Below, piece by piece: positions 9,421-18,414 of a DNA stretch of 64,000 nucleotides. The stretch is from Algoriphagus iocasae (lineage in GTDB: Bacteria > Bacteroidota > Bacteroidia > Cytophagales > Cyclobacteriaceae), in NCBI RefSeq assembly GCF_014206875.1, contig NZ_JACIJO010000004.1:62001-126000 (forward strand). Reading direction: 5' to 3'. Position 1 is the first letter of the stretch, and every line of letters begins with the position of its first letter. Position numbers and translations under genes: made by a program. A model generated the notes under the pieces. The model was not told where the DNA came from, ran no database searches, and saw only the letters and a program-made list of their open reading frames with translations.

Positions 9421-10833
9421 ATGAACCATAAGCGAAGAAATTTTATAAAAACAAGTGCACTAAGCGCTGCAGGGATAAGTTTTCTCCCTTCCTCAGTTTT
9501 TGGCAAACCTCTTGGCCATGTAGCTCCAAGTGACAAGGTAGACCTTGCTTGTTGTGGTATTGGAAATAGAGGCGCTCAAATCATCAATGCACTTTATGAT
9601 ACTGGACTATGTAACATCGTAGCACTTTGCGATGTCGATATGGGTGCTCCCCATACGCTGGAAATCATGAATAAATTTCCAAATGCAAAGAAATTTCAGG
9701 ACTTCAGAGAAATGTTTGACCAATTTGGAAATGGTTTTGAAGCAATTACAGTAGGAACTCCAGATTTTTCACATTTTCCGATTACCATGCTTGCGATGTC
9801 TCAAGGCAAACATGTGTACGTTGAAAAGCCTATGGCTAGAACATTCAACGAAATCACCTTGATGATGGACTGCGCAAAAAGACATCGCGTAGTTACTCAA
9901 ATGGGAAATCAGGGACATTCCGAAGGAAATTATTTCCAGTTCAAAGCATGGAAAGAAGCTGGAATCATCAAAGATGTGACTGCTGTAACGGCACATATGA
10001 ATAGTCCTAGAAGATGGCATGGCTGGGATGTAAACATGCAAAGCTTCCCAAAAGCAGAACCACTTCCAACTACAATGGATTGGGATACTTGGTTGATGGC
10101 GAGAAGTCAACATGACTACAATAAGGATTTCGTCAATGGGCAATGGCGCTGTTGGTATGACTTTGGAATGGGAGCTTTAGGAGATTGGGGAGCACATACG
10201 ATGGATACTGCCCATGAATTCCTTGAACTAGGGTTGCCATACGAAGTCGATCCTGTGATGCTAAAAGGTCATAATAATTTCTTCTTCCCTATGTCATCTA
10301 CTTTGGCATTCAAATTCCCAGAAAGAAATGGCATGCCTGCCCTCACGCTTACATGGTATGATGGAGTTGACAATGTTCCTCCAGTTCCTGAAAACTATGG
10401 TGTTTCTGAGTTGAATGCTGATATTCCTGCTGCCAGCAATGGAAAAATCCAGCCTGCAAGGTTAAACCCTGGCAAAATAATTTACGGTAAAGACCTTACT
10501 TTCAAAGGTGGCTCTCATGGCAGTACTTTGTCTATCATCGGTGAAGACAAAGCCAAAGAGATGGAAAGCAAACTTCCTGAAGTTCCAGAAAGCCCATCCA
10601 ATCACTTTGCGAACTTCCTAAAAGCTTCAAAAGGCGAAGAAAAAACCCGTTCACCTTTTGAAATTGCAGGGCCACTAAGTCAGGTTTTCTGTTTGGGTGT
10701 TTTGGCTCAACAGTTGAATACGAAACTTGTATTTGATCGGGAAACACATCGAATCACCAACAATCCTTTAGCCAATCAATTGCTTGCCGGCGAGGCTCCG
10801 AGAAGAGGTTGGGAAGAATTTTACACCTTGTAA
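9421..10833 (+). CDS. Gfo/Idh/MocA-family oxidoreductase with Tat signal
   Basis: NAD(P)-dependent sugar or polyol oxidoreductase, 470 aa. The N terminus carries a twin-arginine motif (KRRNFIKTS, residues 4-12) and a short hydrophobic stretch, so it is probably exported folded with its cofactor to the periplasm. The Rossmann motif CGIGNRG is at 45-51, the family motif EKPMAR at 135-140, and the C-terminal domain has the long insertion common in Bacteroidota members (WRCWYDFGMGALGDWGAHTMDTAHEF). It is transcribed away from the SusCD genes and ends at a shared terminator. With the isomerase, ThuA and PhyH genes it likely handles a modified sugar or cyclitol; that link is inferred from context. 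Confidence 0.92.
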   Translation: MNHKRRNFIKTSALSAAGISFLPSSVFGKPLGHVAPSDKVDLACCGIGNRGAQIINALYDTGLCNIVALCDVDMGAPHTLEIMNKFPNAKKFQDFREMFDQFGNGFEAITVGTPDFSHFPITMLAMSQGKHVYVEKPMARTFNEITLMMDCAKRHRVVTQMGNQGHSEGNYFQFKAWKEAGIIKDVTAVTAHMNSPRRWHGWDVNMQSFPKAEPLPTTMDWDTWLMARSQHDYNKDFVNGQWRCWYDFGMGALGDWGAHTMDTAHEFLELGLPYEVDPVMLKGHNNFFFPMSSTLAFKFPERNGMPALTLTWYDGVDNVPPVPENYGVSELNADIPAASNGKIQPARLNPGKIIYGKDLTFKGGSHGSTLSIIGEDKAKEMESKLPEVPESPSNHFANFLKASKGEEKTRSPFEIAGPLSQVFCLGVLAQQLNTKLVFDRETHRITNNPLANQLLAGEAPRRGWEEFYTL

Positions 10834-10846
10834 AAGACTTTAGAAC

Positions 10847-10886
10847 AAAAAAAAGCTGAAGTGGGTAACCGCTTCAGCTTTTTTTG
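10847..10886. terminator. bidirectional rho-independent terminator
   Basis: Stem GCTGAAGTGG/CCGCTTCAGC (10855-10878, one T-G pair) with a GTAA loop, flanked by an A-run on the left and a T-run on the right. It serves the oxidoreductase (+) and the PorP/SprF-like gene (-), which converge here. Confidence 0.88.
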
Positions 10887-10913
10887 TTTCTACCAATTTC
10901 GAATTCTTTCGAA

Positions 10914-11960
10914 TTAAAATTTAGGACATGGGAGAATGGTATCTCTTCGGTTAGGCTTGCCTTCGTATTTATTTGGTAAGGTCCAGGAAAGACTCAATTC
11001 ATGAGCTCCCCCTGATTGAATTCCCAACTGAGAAACGGTATAATCAAAACTATAGCCGACATTCAAACCATTTAATAAGTTCAAACCAACCATCATTACG
11101 ATGGCATCCCTGTTACTTTGATTTTCTACTGGCTTGTAAGGTAATCCTCTATACCAAACTCCAAACACAATTGGCTCTACATAAAAGTAAGCCCCTACAT
11201 CCAATTGCTCAAATGGCCCTTGTCTTTTGTAATTGATCGTTGGCGTTAAATATCGCTGTCTACGCATGTGCGTAAAATCCTGTCTCATGCCACCTTCACC
11301 CAGGTCAAATCTATATCCTGCGTGGACAGAGAACTTTGTTGGTAATTTACTGACCCCATCTAGAAAGGATTGATTTGGTTGGTTGACATGATGAGCTGCA
11401 AATCCCAACCATAAATCTTCTGTAAAAAACATCCCCCCCAAAGAAAGAGAAAGCATATTTACTGGGTCTCCAAGTCCGGGAAGATCAGTACCTGGCAAAA
11501 TTGGCCCAAATGGATCATTTGGATTAATTTGGTTGGCAAAAACCAAGTTTTCATAAAAACCTATTTCACGTCGTATATAAGAAGCCTGAAATCCAGGTCT
11601 GAAATAGGCATTGTCACTTATCTTTAATTCGTAAGAATAAAGAGCAGAAATAGTGGTAGATCTTAATTTTGAAGCTCCTTCGGTATCTTGCATCACCATG
11701 ACTCCTATTCCAGAATTATAGTTTGGAAGGTAAGTATCGTAGTATGCAGAGAAGGTAGTAAACTGTGCATCAATGCTTGGCCATTGGTTGCGATAGTTAA
11801 AACCAATTCGTCCCGTTAACTCTGCCCCAGCCATCGCAGGGTTTAAGTAAAGGGGTGCAGCATAATATTGGCTATATTGTGGGTCTTGCCCAAAGGCTTT
11901 TGTCTGCAGTCCTAAGATGCAGATCGAAAAAAAAACAAAGAGAGACAGAGACCGTAACAA
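10914..11960 (-). CDS. PorP/SprF-family type IX secretion-associated membrane protein
   Basis: A 348-residue outer-membrane beta-barrel of the PorP/SprF family. A signal peptide (LFVFFSICILGLQTKAFG, then Q) is followed by the family hallmark DPQYSQYYAAPLYLNPAMAG and GFNYRNQWPSI. Alternating barrel strands follow through to ELSLSWTL. Proteins of this family assist secretion or surface attachment of type IX cargo that carries a type B (gliding-type) C-terminal domain, as SprF does for SprB. It is divergent from the first such cargo gene, with 82 bp between start codons, which fits a dedicated cargo/partner pair. Confidence 0.93.
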   Translation of the reverse strand: MLRSLSLFVFFSICILGLQTKAFGQDPQYSQYYAAPLYLNPAMAGAELTGRIGFNYRNQWPSIDAQFTTFSAYYDTYLPNYNSGIGVMVMQDTEGASKLRSTTISALYSYELKISDNAYFRPGFQASYIRREIGFYENLVFANQINPNDPFGPILPGTDLPGLGDPVNMLSLSLGGMFFTEDLWLGFAAHHVNQPNQSFLDGVSKLPTKFSVHAGYRFDLGEGGMRQDFTHMRRQRYLTPTINYKRQGPFEQLDVGAYFYVEPIVFGVWYRGLPYKPVENQSNRDAIVMMVGLNLLNGLNVGYSFDYTVSQLGIQSGGAHELSLSWTLPNKYEGKPNRRDTILPCPKF

Positions 11961-11991
11961 GGATTTGTTCGTTTATTTGAATATTCAGTTG

Positions 11992-12030
11992 GCTTTTAAA
12001 ACGTTTTACAAGTTTGGTTGTTTTAAAAGC
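11992..12030. promoter_or_regulatory. 11-bp perfect inverted repeat in the porP-like/adhesin divergent spacer
   Basis: GCTTTTAAAAC at 11992-12002 and GTTTTAAAAGC at 12020-12030 are perfect inverse copies with a 17-nt centre. The left arm overlaps a 10-bp palindrome AAAACGTTTT (11998-12007). The whole element sits in the 82-bp gap between divergent start codons and could be an operator controlling both genes or a 5' UTR hairpin. No clear Bacteroidota -33/-7 pair was found in the gap. Confidence 0.5.
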
Positions 12031-12042
12031 AGTTCGAAAATT

Positions 12043-15000
12043 ATGAAAAGCAACCCTAATTCCATAAGGTTCAAGTACATTTTTACCCTTTCGCTTCTAT
12101 TTACGCTATTTGCGGTAGATTCAAAAGTCCTATCGCAAGGTTTTAATGAAAACGAATGGATTTTTGGGAGTTGCGATACAGGTGATAGCAATTACCTCTC
12201 TTTTGGAAAGGGAAATACTCCTACAGTTCAATCTCTACCAAATTCCGTGCTACTTGGCAAAAACAATAGCGCAATTGCTATTGATCTCATAACAGGACAG
12301 CCACTTTTCCAGACCAACGGGGAGTTGGTTTACGATTTTAGCCAATCACCAATCGAAGGGTCGGCACCAGGACTAAATGGAAATGTAGATGGTTCTCAGC
12401 AAGTTGCCACAGGATTTTTAGAATACGATCCTGAGGGTAATAAGCTTTTTTATATTTTTTATATTTCTGTAGGCGGCCAACTCCAATATTCATTAGTGGA
12501 CATGAATGCCCCTGGTCAAGCGACTGGAAATGAGCGACCTTTGGGTGAAGTTGTTTCAAAAGACATCAACATGGGGAATGCTTCGGGCGCCCTTTTGGTG
12601 GTAAAAAGTCCTGCTTCCTCTTCCTATTTAATCAGTTTTGACGGTGGAAATCTCGTTGCTCAAAGAATCGATGCCGGAGAAGGTAATTTCTCTACCACAG
12701 ATACTCAAGGACTTCCATTTACGCCAGAACGAATTATTTATGATGAGGCATCGGGAAAATTGATATTAATCCCTGCTTCTGGAACTGATCAAATTACGGT
12801 ATTGGATTTCAATACCAGCAATGGTTCATTTAGCAACAGCACACCTATTTCAAATAGTGTTGGATCCGGAAACTATGGAGGCGCTGACTTTTCTCCCGAT
12901 GGCAGTTTTATTTATTATTCTTTGGGCAATCAATTATTCAGGGTTCCAAGCAATGATTTATCAGCCAGTCCAGAGGAAATTCCTTTGAATAACCCACAGG
13001 AAGCTATTCATGATGTCAAAGTGGGTCCAGATGGCAGTTTGTATTATATCTATGAGGAAACTGCCGGTGGACCACAATTGATCGGAAAAGTCGATAATCC
13101 AAATGAACCTGATTTAACCTTGGTTACTACTGATGAAGATCCTTTTATGGGAGCTGACTTCTGCGGAAAAATATTTCCTGTTTTTGCCCCAAATGCAGAT
13201 ATCAGCCCATCGGTAGATTTTACTTGGGATCCTGAGATGCCTTGTGCGAATAATCCTATTCAGTTAACCAGTACAGTCACTCCAGAAAATTACAGTCCAG
13301 CCAGCTATACCTGGGAATTCAGTCCTCCTCTAACTGACTCGGATGGAAACGAAATCGATGCGGATTATAACCAGCAACATTTCTTAATTCCAGCAGACGC
13401 TGCGCAAGGAACAGATGTTTCAGTGACTTTGACCGTAGAATATGAAGATGGAACCACCCAGACCTCCACTCATACTATACCGCTGACAGAAAATAATCTA
13501 GAGGCGAATTTCACCCCTTCTGATACGACGATTTGTAATACCTGTATCGATATTGGCCCTCTTTTGCAAGCGCAGGCGGCAGGTCAGGATGGAGAAGCTC
13601 CCGACACTGGAGGTGGATCTAATTACGAATACTTCTGGTCTAACTATCGGGATGAAGGCTGGGGAACAAGACAGGAAAATGAGGTTTGTAAACCGGGTCT
13701 TTATTGGGCATTGGTGAGAGAGCCAGGTTCAACTTGCTACGCATATGCGGAAATCAGAGTTAAAATCTGGGATCTTGACGATCAAAGTAACAATATCTGG
13801 TATTTTGGAGATGGAGCAGGTTTGGATTTTAATCCAGATCCAGATGATCCAGATGCACCTACACCCAGACCAATTGAAAATCGACATCCACAAAACATTC
13901 CTGCCGGAACTACCACAATTTCCGATGAGACAGGTCAAGTACTTTTCTATACTGACGGAGCAACGGTTTGGGATTTAAATGGAGATGAAATGGCAAATGG
14001 AGATTCGATTGGAGGAGATAATACTGCCAGTCAATCTGTATTAGCTGTTCCTGTTCCTGATGAACAAACCATATTTTACCTTTTCACTACTCAACTTTCC
14101 GCAGATGGTACCAATGTGGCCAGTTATTCAGTGGTAGATATCAAAGCCGACAACCCATCTGGAATCGGGAATGTGGTCACTAAAAACAATTTCTTATTTA
14201 GTCCATCTACTGAGCATACGGCGGCATTGAATGCTGGAGACACCACTTGGATGATGTTCCATGAATTGGGTAACAATACCTTTAGAGCCTACCCAGTATC
14301 TTCTTTAGGAATCGGGCAACCAGTTTTGAGTTCTGTTGGAAGTAATCATGGGTTTAATTCCGGTGTGGGGGCAATGAAATTCAATTCAGATGGAGATAAA
14401 GTCGCAGTCACCATTTCCGAAGGAGGATGTAACAAATTAGAAATTTTTGATTTTGACCAGGATACTGGTGAAATGAAGGAATATGCCAGAATAGATCTGG
14501 GATGTGATGGGGATGTTTATGGTTTAGAATTTTCTGAGGATGGTGACAGGGTATTGGTTTCTTATAGAAATGGCGGTCCAGGAATTCAAGAATTTAATAT
14601 TAAGGCTGTAGAAAACGATGATCCCGATGCGGCTGTATGTCCATCTTGTTTCGAAAACGCCAGTACTAGAGCAGAAATAGAAGCTTGTATTAACAGCACC
14701 AAAAATACGGTTGGAGGAACCTCTGGCCTAAATTTAGGGGCTTTACAAATCGGTCCAAATGGACAGGTTTATGCCGCTGTGGTCGGCGATAATAGAATTG
14801 GACAAGTGAATGTAGGCTCTGGCTGTAATTCTTCCAGTACATTTACTTTAGATGGAGTAGAACCTATGCCAGGCACTTCGAATCTTGGCCTCCCATCTTT
14901 TGTCCAAAACTCTGGCAGTTCTATCCCAGAACCTGCTTTATCTGGTCCTCCTAGAATATGTCTTGACCCACAACTTGGTGGTGGAGCATTGTTTGAAGGA

Positions 15001-17550
15001 GCAGGTGAGGCTGATATCGATAGTTATTTTTATACCATTACCGATGAAAACGGAGTGGTTATCTTAAATGAGTTTGGTGGTCCTGGAGAAGAATTCCAGA
15101 GCTATGAACATATTTTTACAGAACCTGGACTTTACACTGTTGACCTTCGAGTAGATCGCTGTGGTGATCCCACCTATTACGAAGCCAGTTTGGAAGTTCA
15201 GGTAGACGCCCCTCCTGTTTTGACTTTGGAAGATGATGTCACTCTTTGTTCTGGTGCTCCTGTAACATTGACTGCGATTGATGGCTATGATCCTGCAGAA
15301 GGAATTTATGATTTCCAATGGACGAATGCTGCCGGACAATTATTTGGGGATGAAAACTCCAATGAAATCACAGTTGATGAGGAAAGTATTTACACAGTTT
15401 CTGTAAGCTATCGATTGCCAGATGGGTTATCGGAAGAAGAGGCTTTACTGTATGAAACCTGTCCTTCCACTGCTGAAGTTTTTGTTGGACCAGCTTTCGA
15501 ATTTGATTTGACACAAACAGCCATCGAAGTTTGTTATGAAGAGACTTCAGTTATTATTGCTCCAAACACACCAATTTCCGGAGAATGGTTTTACACTTTG
15601 GATGGAGATCCAAATAGGACTTCATTGGGAGTTTTCTTTGAACTTGAATTGTTTATCAATACCCTACCTGGACCTGGTCAATATGAAATCATTTTCGTAA
15701 CCCAAGATCCAATTCTAGAAGGCTGTACAGTAGAGAAAAAAGTAGATTTATTGGTAAATGAATTACCGATTTTTACGGCAACTCAAACCACACCTGCGAC
15801 AGATTGCACCACAGCAGATGGGGAATTTGAGATTACCATGCAAGGTGCAGCAAGTACATTGACTGTATTAGAAACTGGAGAAGTTTTTACAAATGTTACT
15901 GCTGGGAATACTATTCAGGTCATTAATTTGTTACCTGGAGTTTACACAATTGAAGCAGAAAATAGCACCGGCTGTTTTTATACAGGGACAGTTACTGTAG
16001 AAAATTCAAACCCTCCTGTGGGCTTTGAATATACTGTTACTCCAACTGATGAAATTTGCGGAACTAATGGTGTTATTGGCGGAACCTTAACAATTGATTT
16101 TACCACCTCGCCACAATCAGGAAGCTATACCATCACTAGACAAGGAGATGGACAGGTATTTACAGGTTCATTCACCAATACTTCTCAAATAGTAGTGGAT
16201 GTTCCATATGGTGATTATGCAGTGGAGATTCAAGACCCAACAAACTGTGCTATTCCAGATCCTACGATTTATCCGGTTGCCCAAAAATTGGAGGTTGTAT
16301 TTTCAGTTCCAACCAACTTTACGGCTTGCGAGAGTTATACTTTTGCTCCAGAATCTCCGGAATCTTTGATTTACACGGTTACAGACGGATCAGGAACAGT
16401 TATTTCACCAGACTCTGATGGGAATTTCACTATCACTTCGAACGGAACTTATACGGTTTTGGGTGAGGACCCAGCAGGGATAAACTGCCCGAAAGAAATT
16501 CAAATGACGGCAATAATTACCCAGCCAATAGATTTTGACGTAACAGGCCCGATTGTAGATTGTCAAGTAGGAGCAACTTATGAAGCGACTTTAACTAATG
16601 CTGATCCTGCTGATGTGATTTTCCTTTGGAAAGATGAGCTTGGCGTCATTGTAGGCAGATCTCAAACTTTCGCTCCAATTAGAGCTGGCACTTATTCTCT
16701 TGAAGTTCAGCCATTATCCGGAGGTCTTTGCCCGGTAGATAAAAAGATATTTGATGCAGAAATTGTAACAGAGAGTGTTCAGGTGGATCTAGATGTTGTG
16801 CCTTTCTGCGTAGATCAAACCAGTACAACTATTACGGTTGTCGCAGATCTCAGCAATGTCGCTGAAATAGAATGGTATTCTGTGCAAGGAACAACGAGAA
16901 CCAGAATCCCTGCTTTTGACAACCTACCAATTGTGGAGGTTAACCAAGAAGGAACCTATGAAGTAATTTTGAGAAGTGCAGCAGGTTGTGATTTAGGCAG
17001 AGCAAATGGTGTGGTGGCAAAATCTGTAATTATTCCTCCGGTAGTTCCTGCATCCCTTACGATTTGTGCAGCAGAAGGAGTCACACAAAGCATCGATCCA
17101 GGAGATTACGATAACTATTCTTGGGTTCTTAATGGAGAAGAAATATCTCAAGACGCTATTTTCACACCAACACTCCCCGGAATCTATACCTTAACAGTTT
17201 CGGATAATATCGGTTGTGAGTATACTGCTACCGTTGAAATCATAGAAGACTGTTCACTGAAAATCTCCTTTCCAAATGGGGTGGTATTAAATGATCCAAA
17301 CCGTAATTTCATTCTGTATGCGAATGAATACATCGATTTTGTTGAAGTATTTATTTATAACAGATGGGGTCAATTAATTTTCTACTGCGAGCATGAAAAT
17401 GTAGAACCGGGACAGCCATTCTGTCCTTGGGATGGTCAAATGAATGGAAATTTTGTGCCTAACGGAACATATGCGGTCGTTGTGAAGTTGACTAGTGAAG
17501 ACCAAAATATTACCCAAAAAATCACCAAAGCGATTACAGTAATACAATAA
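12043..17550 (+). CDS. large secreted protein with type IX (type B) C-terminal sorting domain, paralog 1
   Basis: Predicted type IX secretion cargo of 1835 aa. I chose ATG 12043 because a signal peptide follows at once (KYIFTLSLLFTLFAVDSKVLSQ); the frame opens earlier without one. Order: propeller-like region 1 (about 35-380), Ig-like segment, propeller-like region 2 from about 583 (NNIWYFGDGAGLDFN, VLFYTDGATVWD) to about 960, PKD-like domain, repeated cysteine-rich Ig-like domains, a module at about 1415-1654 shared with the two paralogs downstream, and a gliding-type C-terminal domain from about 1736 (VFIYNRWGQLIFYC, WDGQMNGNFVPNGTYAVVVKL). Probable surface adhesin or component moved along the cell surface. 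yaaA starts one base after its stop. Confidence 0.9.
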   Translation: MKSNPNSIRFKYIFTLSLLFTLFAVDSKVLSQGFNENEWIFGSCDTGDSNYLSFGKGNTPTVQSLPNSVLLGKNNSAIAIDLITGQPLFQTNGELVYDFSQSPIEGSAPGLNGNVDGSQQVATGFLEYDPEGNKLFYIFYISVGGQLQYSLVDMNAPGQATGNERPLGEVVSKDINMGNASGALLVVKSPASSSYLISFDGGNLVAQRIDAGEGNFSTTDTQGLPFTPERIIYDEASGKLILIPASGTDQITVLDFNTSNGSFSNSTPISNSVGSGNYGGADFSPDGSFIYYSLGNQLFRVPSNDLSASPEEIPLNNPQEAIHDVKVGPDGSLYYIYEETAGGPQLIGKVDNPNEPDLTLVTTDEDPFMGADFCGKIFPVFAPNADISPSVDFTWDPEMPCANNPIQLTSTVTPENYSPASYTWEFSPPLTDSDGNEIDADYNQQHFLIPADAAQGTDVSVTLTVEYEDGTTQTSTHTIPLTENNLEANFTPSDTTICNTCIDIGPLLQAQAAGQDGEAPDTGGGSNYEYFWSNYRDEGWGTRQENEVCKPGLYWALVREPGSTCYAYAEIRVKIWDLDDQSNNIWYFGDGAGLDFNPDPDDPDAPTPRPIENRHPQNIPAGTTTISDETGQVLFYTDGATVWDLNGDEMANGDSIGGDNTASQSVLAVPVPDEQTIFYLFTTQLSADGTNVASYSVVDIKADNPSGIGNVVTKNNFLFSPSTEHTAALNAGDTTWMMFHELGNNTFRAYPVSSLGIGQPVLSSVGSNHGFNSGVGAMKFNSDGDKVAVTISEGGCNKLEIFDFDQDTGEMKEYARIDLGCDGDVYGLEFSEDGDRVLVSYRNGGPGIQEFNIKAVENDDPDAAVCPSCFENASTRAEIEACINSTKNTVGGTSGLNLGALQIGPNGQVYAAVVGDNRIGQVNVGSGCNSSSTFTLDGVEPMPGTSNLGLPSFVQNSGSSIPEPALSGPPRICLDPQLGGGALFEGAGEADIDSYFYTITDENGVVILNEFGGPGEEFQSYEHIFTEPGLYTVDLRVDRCGDPTYYEASLEVQVDAPPVLTLEDDVTLCSGAPVTLTAIDGYDPAEGIYDFQWTNAAGQLFGDENSNEITVDEESIYTVSVSYRLPDGLSEEEALLYETCPSTAEVFVGPAFEFDLTQTAIEVCYEETSVIIAPNTPISGEWFYTLDGDPNRTSLGVFFELELFINTLPGPGQYEIIFVTQDPILEGCTVEKKVDLLVNELPIFTATQTTPATDCTTADGEFEITMQGAASTLTVLETGEVFTNVTAGNTIQVINLLPGVYTIEAENSTGCFYTGTVTVENSNPPVGFEYTVTPTDEICGTNGVIGGTLTIDFTTSPQSGSYTITRQGDGQVFTGSFTNTSQIVVDVPYGDYAVEIQDPTNCAIPDPTIYPVAQKLEVVFSVPTNFTACESYTFAPESPESLIYTVTDGSGTVISPDSDGNFTITSNGTYTVLGEDPAGINCPKEIQMTAIITQPIDFDVTGPIVDCQVGATYEATLTNADPADVIFLWKDELGVIVGRSQTFAPIRAGTYSLEVQPLSGGLCPVDKKIFDAEIVTESVQVDLDVVPFCVDQTSTTITVVADLSNVAEIEWYSVQGTTRTRIPAFDNLPIVEVNQEGTYEVILRSAAGCDLGRANGVVAKSVIIPPVVPASLTICAAEGVTQSIDPGDYDNYSWVLNGEEISQDAIFTPTLPGIYTLTVSDNIGCEYTATVEIIEDCSLKISFPNGVVLNDPNRNFILYANEYIDFVEVFIYNRWGQLIFYCEHENVEPGQPFCPWDGQMNGNFVPNGTYAVVVKLTSEDQNITQKITKAITVIQ

Positions 17551-17551
17551 C

Positions 17552-18304
17552 ATGCTAATTCTTATATCACCTGCAAAAACATTAGATTATAGTATTCCAA
17601 GTTTTAAATCCCATACTTTACCTGATTTTCAAAGTGATGCGCAGTCATTAGTTCGCATCATGAAAAAGAAAACAGCAAAGGAAATTTCAGGATTAATGCA
17701 TATCAGCGATTCTCTTGCTACTCTAAATGAAGAGCGATTTAAGACTTTTCAAAAGGAATTTAGCTTTGAAAATTCAAAACAAGCACTTTTGGCATTCAAA
17801 GGAGATGTGTATACCAAAATAGATGTTGATGAATATAGGGAAGAAGATTTTGATTTTGCTCAAAATCATTTGAGAATACTTTCGGGGCTTTACGGCCTTT
17901 TAAAGCCACTTGATCTAATTCAACCATACAGATTAGAAATGGGGACAAAGCTTGAAAACAGAAGAGGTAAAAACTTATATGATTTTTGGGATAAAAAAAT
18001 TGCAAAAGCAATCAACCAAGTAGCTCAAGGAAGCCCGATTGTCAACCTTGCCTCTCAGGAATATTTCAAGGCTGTGCATCAAAAAACTTTAAAGTCTCCT
18101 CTTGTTACCATTCACTTTAAAGAATTCAAAAACGATAGTTATCAAGTAGTTGGTTTTTTCGCCAAACAAGCGAGAGGGATGATGACAAATTATGCAATCA
18201 AAAACAGAATTACTGACCCACAATTATTAAAGAGCTTTAATGAAGATCGATATGAGTATTCGGATCAGTTAAGTACAGAAACAGAATGGGTTTTTATCAG
18301 GTAA
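17552..18304 (+). CDS. yaaA: peroxide stress protein YaaA (DUF328/UPF0246)
   Basis: A 250-residue cytoplasmic protein with the full YaaA signature: N-terminal MLILISPAKTLDY, central LSGLYGLLKPLDLIQPYRLEMG, and RGMMTNYAIKNRI near the C terminus. In E. coli YaaA limits free iron and oxidative DNA damage under peroxide stress, and the fold binds DNA. Length is normal for the family. The start lies one base after the stop of the large adhesin-like gene and the gene is followed by a strong terminator, so it is likely co-transcribed with that gene. The functional link is not obvious. Confidence 0.95.
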   Translation: MLILISPAKTLDYSIPSFKSHTLPDFQSDAQSLVRIMKKKTAKEISGLMHISDSLATLNEERFKTFQKEFSFENSKQALLAFKGDVYTKIDVDEYREEDFDFAQNHLRILSGLYGLLKPLDLIQPYRLEMGTKLENRRGKNLYDFWDKKIAKAINQVAQGSPIVNLASQEYFKAVHQKTLKSPLVTIHFKEFKNDSYQVVGFFAKQARGMMTNYAIKNRITDPQLLKSFNEDRYEYSDQLSTETEWVFIR

Positions 18305-18324
18305 TCGTAAAAATTCCTAATTAG

Positions 18325-18358
18325 ATCCAAAGGTTATTCCAGCCTTTGGATTTTTTTT
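18325..18358 (+). terminator. rho-independent terminator after yaaA
   Basis: Perfect 9-bp stem ATCCAAAGG (18325-18333) with CCTTTGGAT (18343-18351), a 9-nt loop and a run of eight T. It separates the paralog 1/yaaA unit from paralog 2. Confidence 0.88.
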
Positions 18359-18414
18359 GACCTAATAAATATGGTAGCTTAGAGGTCTGAAAATCAATAA
18401 TTTTTCACTTTCCA

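Noticed and set aside
9769-10143. A 124-codon minus-strand frame inside the oxidoreductase gene
   Set aside because: It is antisense to a clearly conserved Gfo/Idh/MocA domain and its composition is that of a shadow frame.
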